Source of the DNA: CAYPHJ01 sp964410485
Lineage (GTDB): Bacteria > Desulfobacterota > Binatia > UBA9968
DNA length: 64,000 nt
Assembly (NCBI GenBank): GCA_964410485.1
Contig: CAYPHJ010000003.1
Span: 1-64,000 of the forward strand
Direction: 5' to 3'
The notes beneath the pieces were generated by a model that worked only from the letters and a program-made list of their open reading frames with translations, was not told the DNA's origin and searched no databases. The position numbers and the translations under genes were made by a program. This document shows, one piece after another, positions 45,288 through 53,568 of this stretch; positions within the stretch are counted from its first letter, which is position 1, and every line of letters begins with the position of its first letter.

Positions 45288-46385
45288 ATGTTCATGGAAC
45301 CTTTTCGACCGGACGAGATCATCGTCGAGCGCGATTCGCTAGGAAGCTCGGTTTTCCGGAATTTGCGCCACACGCTCCCGCACGTTCCTTTCAGGGTTGT
45401 CGATGACTTTTCCTCCCTCAACGGAGCTTCGGCTCATCGGGTTTCTTTTGGCGCCGCCAAACACAGCCTGTTCTTGACGCGACACAAGGGGGAGTTTTTG
45501 AAAAAGTGTCCCGGCAGCGAAGGGCAGGTCTGCTGCAACTATTTTGTCATCAATTTCGCCAGCAACTGCCCGATGGATTGCAGTTACTGTTACCTGCAGG
45601 AGTACCTGGCGCGGAATGCCTCGCTCAAAGTCTTCAGTAACGTGGATGATCTATTGGCGGAAGCCGACCAACTCTTGAGTAAACATCGCGGCGTTCTTTT
45701 CCGCATCGGCACCGGTGAAATCACCGATAGCCTCGCGCTGGACCCGTACATCGGCTTTAACAGCGCGGTCATTCCTTTTTTTGCGAGCCAGCCAAACGTC
45801 TTGCTGGAGTTGAAAACGAAGAGCGACAGTGTGGAAGGGTTGCTCACGGTCGATCCCAAGGATCGGGTTGTAGTCTCCTGGTCGATGAACCCGCAGCCGG
45901 TCATTGATGCGGACGAACCGGGGACGGCCTCGCTGGCGGCGCGTTTGGCTGCAGCGTGCCGGTGCCAGCAGGCGGGATACCGCTTGGGTTTTCACTTCGA
46001 TCCCATGGTCGAATACCCGGGGTGGGAGAGAGATTACGAAGAGATGGTGAATCGAACGTTTGCCACGATTGATTGGCGCCGCACCAGTTGGGTCAGCATG
46101 GGGGTGCTGCGCACGACGCTCCCGCTCAGGCGCGCGATGCGCGAAAGATTTCCGCAAAGCCGGCTGGTCACGGGAGAACAAGTGCTGTGTCCAGACGGCA
46201 AGCTCCGTTATTTTCAACCGCTCCGCGTGCGAATGTACCGCAAGATGCTGGGCTGGATCAGGCGCGCCGCGCCCGCGATGAAGATTTACCTGTGCATGGA
46301 GTCCCGCGAAGTATGGCAGCAGGTTTTCGGTTACACACCCAGTTGTGAGAAAGAATTAGGCGGCGCAATAGTCAATAATCCCTAA
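45288..46385 (+). CDS. Radical SAM enzyme of the spore photoproduct lyase (SplB-like) family
   Basis: 365 residues; the start may instead be the ATG at 45294. The [4Fe-4S]/SAM motif is CPMDCSYC (Cys94, Cys98, Cys101). Surrounding sequence YFVINFASN and CYLQEYLARNASLKVFSNVD follows spore photoproduct lyase. The family repairs the thymine dimer spore photoproduct in Bacillus and Clostridium. The catalytic Cys141 of the Bacillus enzyme lies in the segment corresponding to FRIGTGEITDSLALD here, where no Cys is present. The chemistry or substrate may therefore differ. It shares a likely operon with the two genes upstream. Confidence 0.88.
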   Translation: MFMEPFRPDEIIVERDSLGSSVFRNLRHTLPHVPFRVVDDFSSLNGASAHRVSFGAAKHSLFLTRHKGEFLKKCPGSEGQVCCNYFVINFASNCPMDCSYCYLQEYLARNASLKVFSNVDDLLAEADQLLSKHRGVLFRIGTGEITDSLALDPYIGFNSAVIPFFASQPNVLLELKTKSDSVEGLLTVDPKDRVVVSWSMNPQPVIDADEPGTASLAARLAAACRCQQAGYRLGFHFDPMVEYPGWERDYEEMVNRTFATIDWRRTSWVSMGVLRTTLPLRRAMRERFPQSRLVTGEQVLCPDGKLRYFQPLRVRMYRKMLGWIRRAAPAMKIYLCMESREVWQQVFGYTPSCEKELGGAIVNNP

Positions 46386-46713
46386 CAAAAAATGGCAACT
46401 CAATCGTTCCAGGTTGCGCGTCTAAAGCCTGGAGTTTTGATTGCAATCAGTTCCAAGTTCCCAGTCTCCTAGCAGGCTGCGGAAAAAAGAAATTCCATGC
46501 TTCGACAAGCTCAGCATGAACAGAAATTCATTAATGAATTCAAAGCAACTGCCGTTCGCCCTGAGCCTCGTCGAAGGGTGAACGGAGGTTTTTCAGCAGG
46601 CTGCTAGTTTGAAAACCAGAAACTAAAAACGAAGTGAGCGGCACCCGAGAGTTGAGACGAATGCGATTACACGTGTGCGGTTTGCCCTGTAGATGCATGG
46701 ATAATCCGGTCTG
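46386..46713. other. Intergenic region containing MITE copy 3
   Basis: About 328 bp between the radical SAM gene and murI. Apart from the MITE at 46469-46607 it holds low-complexity TTCCAGGTT/TTCCAAGTT near-repeats (46404-46460). No gene is seen. Confidence 0.5.
46469..46607. mobile_element. MITE-like element, copy 3 (139 bp)
   Basis: It runs CTAGCAGGCTGCGGAAAAA to TTTTTCAGCAGGCTGCTAG. The inner parts include GCTTCGACAAGCTCAGCATG and CCGTTCGCCCTGAG/AAGGGTGAACGG. It is in the same orientation as copy 1. An additional palindrome, GAATTCATTAATGAATTC-like, lies at its centre (46523-46541). Confidence 0.85.
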
Positions 46714-47517
46714 ATGTCTTCGATGAAAAACGGCGCCATAGGATTGTTTGACTCCGGCATCGGCGGTCTTACCGTTTTGCACCAGATTATTGAAGCCCTG
46801 CCGAGAGAAAACACGGTTTATCTTGGCGACACGGCGCGCGCCCCTTACGGGACCAAATCGGTCGAAACCGTGCTGCGTTACTCATTCGAAAACACCGCCT
46901 TTCTCGTCGAGAAAGGCGTCAAGCTGGTGGTCGTTGCCTGCAATACTTCAACGGCCGTCGCGCTGCCAGCCTTGAAAGAGCAGTATTCGGTAGCCGTCCT
47001 CGGTGTCATTGAACCCGGTGTGAGACGCGCACTTGCGGTTACCAGGAACAAGAAAGTGGGTGTCATCGGCACCGAGGCGACGATCCAGAGCGGAGCTTAC
47101 ACCCAATCTCTCAAAGCTCATGATCCGACGATCGAGGTGTATAGCCGAGCTTGCCCGCTGTTCGTACCGCTAGTTGAAGAGGGCTGGACGGACAACACGG
47201 TTGTGCAACTGACGGTGGAGGCTTATTTAAAAAGTCTGAAGCAGAGCGGTATTGACACGCTGATCCTGGGCTGCACCCATTATCCGTTGCTCAAGAAAGC
47301 CATTCGCAATTTTCTCGGTACGGCCGTTCGTCTAATCGATTCGGCCGAGGAGATCGCCCATGAAGTCGGCGCCCTATTGCGCGCGCGCTCTCTAGCGCGA
47401 ACCAACGGTAAAGGAAATCACAGCTTTTTTGTGACTGACGCGCCCGAACGATTCATCAAGGTAGGCCGGCGCTTTTTGGGCGAAAAGGTCGAGTCTGCGG
47501 TACGTATAGAGCGCTGA
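46714..47517 (+). CDS. murI: Glutamate racemase
   Basis: 267 residues. The two catalytic cysteines are Cys76 (VVVACNTSTA) and Cys187 (LILGCTHYPLL). The N-terminus GLFDSGIGGLTVL and YLGDTARAPYGTKS are diagnostic. The enzyme converts L- to D-glutamate for peptidoglycan precursors in the cytoplasm. It precedes secA by 160 bp, with a predicted separate promoter for secA. Confidence 0.97.
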   Translation: MSSMKNGAIGLFDSGIGGLTVLHQIIEALPRENTVYLGDTARAPYGTKSVETVLRYSFENTAFLVEKGVKLVVVACNTSTAVALPALKEQYSVAVLGVIEPGVRRALAVTRNKKVGVIGTEATIQSGAYTQSLKAHDPTIEVYSRACPLFVPLVEEGWTDNTVVQLTVEAYLKSLKQSGIDTLILGCTHYPLLKKAIRNFLGTAVRLIDSAEEIAHEVGALLRARSLARTNGKGNHSFFVTDAPERFIKVGRRFLGEKVESAVRIER

Positions 47518-47582
47518 TTTGCGGCCAAAAAAAAACAGCTCATTGCTCGGTTCACGCGTGCGATCTGCTTGCCGGCAGTGGC

Positions 47583-47612
47583 TTGTAACATCCTGTGATG
47601 ATCGTGTATTTT
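47583..47612 (+). promoter_or_regulatory. Candidate secA promoter
   Basis: TTGTAA (47583-47588), 18-bp spacer, TATTTT (47607-47612). The region also contains an inverted pair CTTGTAA/TTACAAG (47582-47588 and 47611-47617) that could be an operator. Both matches are moderate. Confidence 0.35.
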
Positions 47613-47638
47613 ACAAGGGAAAATTTGCAGTCTGAAAA

Positions 47639-47658
47639 GCGTTGGCCCGAACCAACGC
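47639..47658 (+). promoter_or_regulatory. Stem-loop next to the secA ribosome-binding site
   Basis: A perfect 7-bp stem GCGTTGG/CCAACGC with a 6-base loop. It abuts AGGAG (47659-47663), which is 14 bases from the ATG at 47678. It could influence secA translation. Confidence 0.4.
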
Positions 47659-47677
47659 AGGAGTTACACTAGATAGC

Positions 47678-50600
47678 ATGCTGAATCTAATCAAAAGAAT
47701 TATCGGGAGCAAAAACGAACGTGAAATCGGGCGACTCCAGCCGTATGTGGAACGCGTTAATAGTTTGGAGCCCGACTATGAAAAGCTCACCGATGCCGAG
47801 CTGCGGGCTAAGACCGACGAATTCAGGGCGCGTATCCGTGAAGCCGCCAGCTCCGTAGAGAAGTCCATCGAGGAGACCAACGTAGACATCGCGGCCGCCA
47901 GCGCCGAAGACCGGGAAGATCTCAAGACCCAGTTAGAGGAGTTGTATAAGGAATTGCGGGAACGCGAAGCCGAGATTCTGGAAGATCTCTTGCCGGAAGC
48001 CTTTGCCGCAGTGCGCGAAGCCTCCAGACGCGCCATCGGGTTGCGCCATTTTGACGTGCAACTAATTGGCGGGGCCGTGCTTCACGAGGGCAAAATTGCC
48101 GAGATGAAGACCGGCGAGGGCAAGACGCTGGTGGCGACCTTGGCGCTGTATCTGAACGCCCTTAGCGATCGCGGTGCGCACCTGGTCACCGTCAATGACT
48201 ATTTGGCGCGCCGGGACGTGCAGTGGATGGGGCCGATCTACCACAAGCTCGGCGTGTCCGTGGCGTCCATCGTGCATGACGCGAGCTACCTTTTCGACCC
48301 AGCTTATCTGACCAAAGACTATCGTTATTTGAATCTCCGGCCCATCTCACGCCAGGAGGCTTATCGCGCCGATATTACTTACGGCACCAACAATGAATTT
48401 GGCTTTGATTATTTGCGCGATAACATGAAATTCTCACTCGAGGACTATGTTCAACGCGAGCTTAATTACGCGGTAGTCGACGAAGTCGACAATATATTGA
48501 TCGATGAGGCGAGAACGCCTCTGATCATTTCCGGCCCCGCCGAGGAGTCGACGGACAAGTACTATGTCATTGATCGTATCATCCCAAAACTACAACGCGG
48601 CGCCGTGATCCAGGGCGATCCCACGCAGGAGAAGCGGGCAGCCATTGAACAACAGGGGGATTATACGATCGAGGAGAAGAGCCGTTCGGCAACGTTGACA
48701 GAAAGCGGCGTTGCGAAAGTCGAACGGCTTCTCGGCGTTCACAACCTCTACGACCCGCGGCACATTGATCTTCTGCACCACGTCCTGCAGGCGCTGAAGG
48801 CACACGCCATTTTCAAGCGCGACGTCGACTATGTTGTCAAAGACGGCGAAGTCATCATCGTGGATGAATTTACCGGACGATTGATGCCGGGGCGGCGTTG
48901 GTCCGACGGCTTGCATCAGGCTGTGGAGGCCAAGGAACGCGTGCACATTCGCGAGGAAAATCAAACCCTGGCCACCATCACGATCCAAAATTATTTCCGC
49001 ATGTACAAGAAACTCGCCGGCATGACGGGAACGGCCGATACCGAAGCGACCGAGTTCAAAAATATCTACAAGCTCGACGTGGTGGTGGTGCCGACGCATC
49101 GGACCATGATCCGTATAGATCATCCGGACGTCGTGTATCGGACAGAAAACGAGAAGTTCGAAGCGGTGGGACAAGAGATCGAAGAGCGCAACAAAAAAGG
49201 TCAGCCGATCCTGGTAGGGACGACTTCGGTCGCAAAATCGGAGCGCCTGTCGCGCATGCTCAAGAAGAAAGGGGTCAAACACAACGTTCTCAACGCGGTC
49301 AACCATGAGGCGGAAGCGACGATCATAGCTCAGGCAGGCAGACACGCTGCCGTGACCATCGCCACGAATATGGCCGGCCGGGGTACCGATATTCTCCTTG
49401 GCGGGAACCCCGAGTTCCTGGCCCGATCCGATATGGAAAACGAGTGGATCTCGCGCGCCGCGAAGTTGCCGGCAAGCGGGAAGTCGCGCTACGAAGACAC
49501 ACTTAGAGAGCTGCGCGAGAAATACGAAGAAGAGGTCCAAACAGCGGAAAAGCGCTATATCAAAGAAGGCGAAATTTATGAGCAGCAACGGAGCGACTCC
49601 CTCAAACGCTCGACCGATCTGCAGCGCCAGATCCGCGAAATCTCGCCGTTCCGTGAGGCGCGCCAGCATTACGAAGATCTGTCGGCTTCGGAGTTAATGG
49701 AAGCGCTGCACGGAGGCCGCCCGATTCCGGACGAATACCTCAAGGCGAAAGAGGCGTTGGAAGAACTGCTGTCGCGTTTGGGTAATGGCGCGAGAGGCGG
49801 TGCGGCAGACGGATATGACGAGGCACGCGAGAGTTTCAGCGAATATCTAGCTCGTTGGCAACAAAAAACCGACGATCGGCGCGGCCTCATCGAGGCGCTT
49901 GATGAGCAGCGGCGGAGTTATGAGCAAAGTCTAATCGAGTTCGAGTTTGAGGCGAGCCTTACGGCTTTGCGGCAAAGCGAGCACGCCCCGTTGATCGAAG
50001 AGTATGAAAAGGCGCGCCAGGCTTACGAGGAAGCCGAAGCCCGATGCGACGAGATCCGCCAGCCCTACGAGCAGGCGGTGCAGGAGGCGCAACGCAACTA
50101 CGAAAGCAGACGGCAAGAGTACTTGCGGGTGGTCGAGGAAATTCGCGAGCAGCTCGACAAGGCGCCGGATGCCCACCGCCAGCGATTCGATGAGCTGCTG
50201 GCCGAGTACAAGCAGATTTGCGCCGAAGAGAGGGAGCGAGTCATTGCGGCCGGCGGGCTCCATATTCTAGGAACTGAGCGTCACGAGAGCCGTCGCATCG
50301 ACAACCAGTTGCGCGGCCGGTCGGGGCGGCAAGGCGACCCCGGTTCATCGCGGTTCTATCTTTCCCTGGAAGATGACTTGATGCGTATCTTCGGCGCCGA
50401 TCGGATTCAGGGGATTATGAACCGGCTGGGCATGGAGGAGGGAGTCCCTATCGAGCATGGCCTGGTGACACGGGCCATCGAAAATGCTCAGAAAAAAGTC
50501 GAGGCGCATAACTTCGATATCCGCAAGCATCTCTTGGAATATGACGACGTCATGAACAAACAGCGGGAGGTCATTTATAACCAGAGACGAGAAGCGCTGA

Positions 50601-51280
50601 AAGGGGAGGCTTTGAAAGAAGACGTTCTGGCGATGGCCGAAGAAGTCGCGCAGGAAGCGGTTGCCCGCTACGTCGAAAACGACGCCCATCCGGACGACTG
50701 GGATTGGGCCGGACTGCGCGAAGGCATTTATTCCCAGTTCAACATCCGACTCGAGTTGAAGCCGGAGGAAGAGGAAGATGTCACCGCCGAGCGATTGACC
50801 GAAACCATCATCGAAAGGATCAGACAAGCTTACGAAGAGAAGGAGCAGCGCTTCGGGCCGCCCATGCTGCGTCAGTTGGAGAAGATTATCATGCTCCAAT
50901 CCATCGATACGCTCTGGAAAGATCACCTGCTCAACATGGACCACATGAAAGAAGGCATCGGACTGCGCGGCTACGGCCAGAAAAACCCTCTCCAGGAATA
51001 CAAGAAAGAGGGCTTTACGATGTTCGAGCAGATGATGCAGCGCATTCAAGAGGACGTGGTGCAGAAACTCTTCACCGTAGAGATCGCGCGGGAGGCGGTT
51101 GTCGGGGAGATGCAGATGCAGCAGCAACCCCCACAACGTGTGGTTCTCAGTCACGGAGGGGAGGCGAGCGTCGAAGCGGGCCGGCCAGGGCAAATGAAAC
51201 GACAGGGAGAAAAGATCGGCCGGAATGATCCATGTCCATGCGGCAGCGGGAAAAAGTACAAACGCTGCTGCGGTAAATGA
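47678..51280 (+). CDS. secA: Preprotein translocase ATPase SecA with a long coiled-coil insertion in NBD2
   Basis: 1200 residues from ATG 47678 (MLNLIKRIIGSKNEREIGRL); E. coli SecA has 901. Standard parts are Walker A MKTGEGKTLVATL (about 143-155), YGTNNEFGFDYLRDN, the DEVDNILIDEARTPL Walker B, NMAGRGTDILLGGNP and TERHESRRIDNQLRGRSGRQ. The zinc tail is CPCGSGKKYKRCC at the C-terminus. Between Leu-Gly-Gly-Asn (574-577) and the AAGGLHI motif (about 857) lie some 270 residues instead of about 40. They are rich in Glu, Arg and Gln and predicted coiled coil. It drives Sec-dependent export with SecYEG. Confidence 0.96.
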   Translation: MLNLIKRIIGSKNEREIGRLQPYVERVNSLEPDYEKLTDAELRAKTDEFRARIREAASSVEKSIEETNVDIAAASAEDREDLKTQLEELYKELREREAEILEDLLPEAFAAVREASRRAIGLRHFDVQLIGGAVLHEGKIAEMKTGEGKTLVATLALYLNALSDRGAHLVTVNDYLARRDVQWMGPIYHKLGVSVASIVHDASYLFDPAYLTKDYRYLNLRPISRQEAYRADITYGTNNEFGFDYLRDNMKFSLEDYVQRELNYAVVDEVDNILIDEARTPLIISGPAEESTDKYYVIDRIIPKLQRGAVIQGDPTQEKRAAIEQQGDYTIEEKSRSATLTESGVAKVERLLGVHNLYDPRHIDLLHHVLQALKAHAIFKRDVDYVVKDGEVIIVDEFTGRLMPGRRWSDGLHQAVEAKERVHIREENQTLATITIQNYFRMYKKLAGMTGTADTEATEFKNIYKLDVVVVPTHRTMIRIDHPDVVYRTENEKFEAVGQEIEERNKKGQPILVGTTSVAKSERLSRMLKKKGVKHNVLNAVNHEAEATIIAQAGRHAAVTIATNMAGRGTDILLGGNPEFLARSDMENEWISRAAKLPASGKSRYEDTLRELREKYEEEVQTAEKRYIKEGEIYEQQRSDSLKRSTDLQRQIREISPFREARQHYEDLSASELMEALHGGRPIPDEYLKAKEALEELLSRLGNGARGGAADGYDEARESFSEYLARWQQKTDDRRGLIEALDEQRRSYEQSLIEFEFEASLTALRQSEHAPLIEEYEKARQAYEEAEARCDEIRQPYEQAVQEAQRNYESRRQEYLRVVEEIREQLDKAPDAHRQRFDELLAEYKQICAEERERVIAAGGLHILGTERHESRRIDNQLRGRSGRQGDPGSSRFYLSLEDDLMRIFGADRIQGIMNRLGMEEGVPIEHGLVTRAIENAQKKVEAHNFDIRKHLLEYDDVMNKQREVIYNQRREALKGEALKEDVLAMAEEVAQEAVARYVENDAHPDDWDWAGLREGIYSQFNIRLELKPEEEEDVTAERLTETIIERIRQAYEEKEQRFGPPMLRQLEKIIMLQSIDTLWKDHLLNMDHMKEGIGLRGYGQKNPLQEYKKEGFTMFEQMMQRIQEDVVQKLFTVEIAREAVVGEMQMQQQPPQRVVLSHGGEASVEAGRPGQMKRQGEKIGRNDPCPCGSGKKYKRCCGK

Positions 51281-51501
51281 CAAGACGTGTTACGCGTTTC
51301 GAGTAGAGCCTCGAGTTCCAGATCGGAATCAATTCCAAGTTCATGGTCGGTTCCATAATGAACCGGCGGTATCGAAACGATGACCCCTTCCGGGCTGGCT
51401 CATCGTTCGATTACCGGTGGTCTTTTCTCCTTTATGGGAGGGAGTAATGCGGCCAGGTTATAAAGGCCTTTGAGGTTGTGCGGAAGAAGGGTGGCATATC
51501 G

Positions 51502-52689
51502 ATGGATAGGACCAGAGTCCCCGGGTTTCGCTTTGCGGGCGTCGCGTGCGGGATCAAAAAGAGCAAGAAGAAAGATCTGGCATTGATCGTTTCAGACCGG
51601 CCGGCCGTTGCTGCTGCGTTGTTTACCACGAATCAAGTCAAAAGCCCGGCAGTTCTCGTTGGGTTAGAGCGTCTGAAGGCCGGTAAAGTCCAAGCCATCG
51701 TCGTTAATAGCGGCAATGCAAACGCCTGCACAGGCAAACGCGGGCTGCGCGATGCGCAAACCACATGCGCGCGCGCGGCTGACCTTCTTGGCATCGATGC
51801 GCGATTGGTCGTGCCCTCATCCACGGGGATCATTGGCATTCCCCTGCCCATGGACAAAATCTTTCGCGGCCTCGAAGCCGCGGTCGACGCTCTTTCACCC
51901 GACGGGTTTTCGCAGGCTGCCGAAGCCATTTTGACTACGGATCGTTTTGCCAAAGTCGCTACGGGCGGAGCAAGCATTGGGGGGAAAAAGATCCACATCG
52001 CGGGGATGGTCAAAGGGGCCGGGATGATCGCGCCGAATATGGCAACGATGCTTGCTTATCTCTTGACCGACGCTGCGGTGGACCAGGCATGTCTCCGTTG
52101 GGTGCTTCGGACAGCGACCGGCGAGACGTTTAACTCTGTCACGGTTGATGGAGACATGAGCACGAACGACACGGTCTTGTTGTTGGCCAACGGCCTCGCC
52201 GATAACCCTGCCGTGCGGCGCGGCACGCGAGAAGAGGCGATTTTTCTCGAAGCGTTACGTGAAGTCATGCAGGAATTGGCTGTCCAGCTGGTCAAAGACG
52301 GGGAGGGAGCGACCAAAGTTGTCGAAGTCGGCATCCGCGGCGCTAGGAGTGTCATTGAAGCGAAAAAGTTGGCTCTTGCTGTCGCCGAATCACAACTGGT
52401 GAAGACCGCCTTTTATGGGGAAGATCCTAACTTCGGGCGGATCATGGCGGCACTTGGACGCGCCGGTGTTCGCTTCAACGCGGAGCGGGTGAACGTATTT
52501 TTCGATCGAGTGCCAGTCCTTCGAAGAGGTGTCGGGATGCCTGAAAATGAAAAGCAGGCAGCGCGGGTACTGCGCCGGCCGGCGTTCACTGTGACGATAG
52601 AACTTGGGCAGGGTGGGGAGTCGGCCCGTGTCTGGACATGTGATTTATCCCACGATTATGTGCAGATTAATTCAGCCTACCGTACCTGA
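51502..52689 (+). CDS. argJ: Bifunctional glutamate N-acetyltransferase / amino-acid acetyltransferase
   Basis: 395 residues from ATG 51502; a GTG at 51478 would add eight. ArgJ is made as a precursor that self-cleaves before the nucleophile Thr, here Thr182 in GAGMIAPNMATMLAYLL. Other signatures are VPGFRFAGVACGIKKSKKKD, VVNSGNANACTG, PSSTGIIGIPLPMDKI and FYGEDPNFGRIMAALGRAG. The enzyme recycles acetyl from acetylornithine to glutamate in arginine synthesis. A secA-argJ pairing is, as I recall, also found in Geobacter-type genomes. Confidence 0.97.
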   Translation: MDRTRVPGFRFAGVACGIKKSKKKDLALIVSDRPAVAAALFTTNQVKSPAVLVGLERLKAGKVQAIVVNSGNANACTGKRGLRDAQTTCARAADLLGIDARLVVPSSTGIIGIPLPMDKIFRGLEAAVDALSPDGFSQAAEAILTTDRFAKVATGGASIGGKKIHIAGMVKGAGMIAPNMATMLAYLLTDAAVDQACLRWVLRTATGETFNSVTVDGDMSTNDTVLLLANGLADNPAVRRGTREEAIFLEALREVMQELAVQLVKDGEGATKVVEVGIRGARSVIEAKKLALAVAESQLVKTAFYGEDPNFGRIMAALGRAGVRFNAERVNVFFDRVPVLRRGVGMPENEKQAARVLRRPAFTVTIELGQGGESARVWTCDLSHDYVQINSAYRT

Positions 52690-52701
52690 GGCATGAGGAT
52701 C

Positions 52702-52733
52702 GGAGTACTGGAGTGGTGGAGTATTGGAGTGAT
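52702..52733. repeat. GGAGT-type short tandem repeat
   Basis: Four near-copies of GGAGT separated by 3-4 bases (GGAGTACTGGAGTGGTGGAG, then TATTGGAGT) lie after argJ. The same motif, on either strand, occurs at 22764, 28365-28443 and 31081-31234. Confidence 0.6.
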
Positions 52734-52757
52734 GTCAACTAGCCGCTATCAGCGAGG

Positions 52758-53114
52758 CTAGCTGTCGCTTTGCTCACGGGATTCGGAGGCGCTCGTTTTG
52801 GGCGAGCTTCCCAGATGCGCCCAGGCAAGTACGGCGATGCCGCAAAGAAGGATCAGCGCGCCGGCGCCCGGTACGTAAAACGACAGAACGGCTCCAAGCA
52901 CGAGAACCCACAGAGCCGCTGCCTTCAAGCTGAACGATTTCCGCCGACGCTCCGGCCGCTCGGTCCTTTTTATCCTGCTAGTTTCTTCTGCAATGATAGC
53001 CGACGCGGCTTTTTTCATTCTTTCTTGAAAAGCGATGTCAGGCTCCGGGCTAAGCCCCGCGCCGCGCGTCAGCCTCTCGATCTCTTCCTCCCGCTTTTGC
53101 CGTTCTGAGTCCAT
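52758..53114 (-). CDS. Small two-TM membrane protein, unknown function
   Basis: 118 residues from ATG 53114. The N-terminal half is charged and helical (SERQKREEEIERLTRGAGLS, MKKAASAIIAEETSR), followed by a basic stretch (RIKRTERPERRRKSF). Two hydrophobic segments follow (about 68-85 AAALWVLVLGAVLSFYV, and 88-105 GALILLCGIAVLAWAHL). The C-terminus is Ser-rich. The topology suggests a cytoplasmic coiled coil anchored in the inner membrane. I do not recognise a family. Confidence 0.6.
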   Translation of the reverse strand: MDSERQKREEEIERLTRGAGLSPEPDIAFQERMKKAASAIIAEETSRIKRTERPERRRKSFSLKAAALWVLVLGAVLSFYVPGAGALILLCGIAVLAWAHLGSSPKTSASESREQSDS

Positions 53115-53336
53115 GGGCCTAGCTAGCAATAGTTTTTCTCAGATCGATTCCTCTGTCAACGGGTTTTTCAAATCGACCGGATCCCTCGCGTTACTCCTCG
53201 AAAACGCAGTCATACATATTCACAAGCAACGGTAAGGTCAAGAGCGGAGGGAGGGACGGCAGCAGATCGCCTGCTATCCCTGCAGCGGAGTCCGGGTTCG
53301 ACCTCGTGTCGCTTGACAGCTGAAGCAAGCTCCTCT

Positions 53337-53507
53337 ATGACGTTCAGGACATCCAAGAAATCGAAGGATCCGCAATTTCTGGCGGAGTTGGAGAAGCGTA
53401 AGTTTGACCTCGATCCGGCAAGCGGAGAGGAGCTGGAGAAAATCGTCAGGGGGGCGCTTAGCCAGCCCCCTGAGAGCCGGCAGCTAAAGAAGTTGCTGGG
53501 CGGGTGA
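53337..53507 (+). pseudogene. C-terminal remnant of a TctC/Bug-type receptor
   Basis: A 56-codon stretch reads DPQFLAELEKRKFDLDPASG, then EELEKIVRGALSQPPE. This matches the last about 45 residues of TctC-like solute-binding proteins (compare EFLADAKKGKLEIEPVAGAE in the intact gene at 21606-22628). No upstream signal peptide or binding domain remains. A TTG at 53313 extends the frame but adds nothing similar. Confidence 0.6.
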
Positions 53508-53568
53508 GCGCTCGCCCAAGAGGATCGGCATCATGGAATAGTGGCATGTAGCCGGTCGCGCCGCCTTG

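Noticed and set aside
48590..49669. 359-codon antisense frame within secA
   Set aside because: It is a mirror of highly biased secA codons; there is no similarity to known proteins, no ribosome-binding site, and secA is certain.
50345..51283. 312-codon antisense frame at the end of secA
   Set aside because: Same reasoning: an artefact of codon bias opposite a conserved gene.
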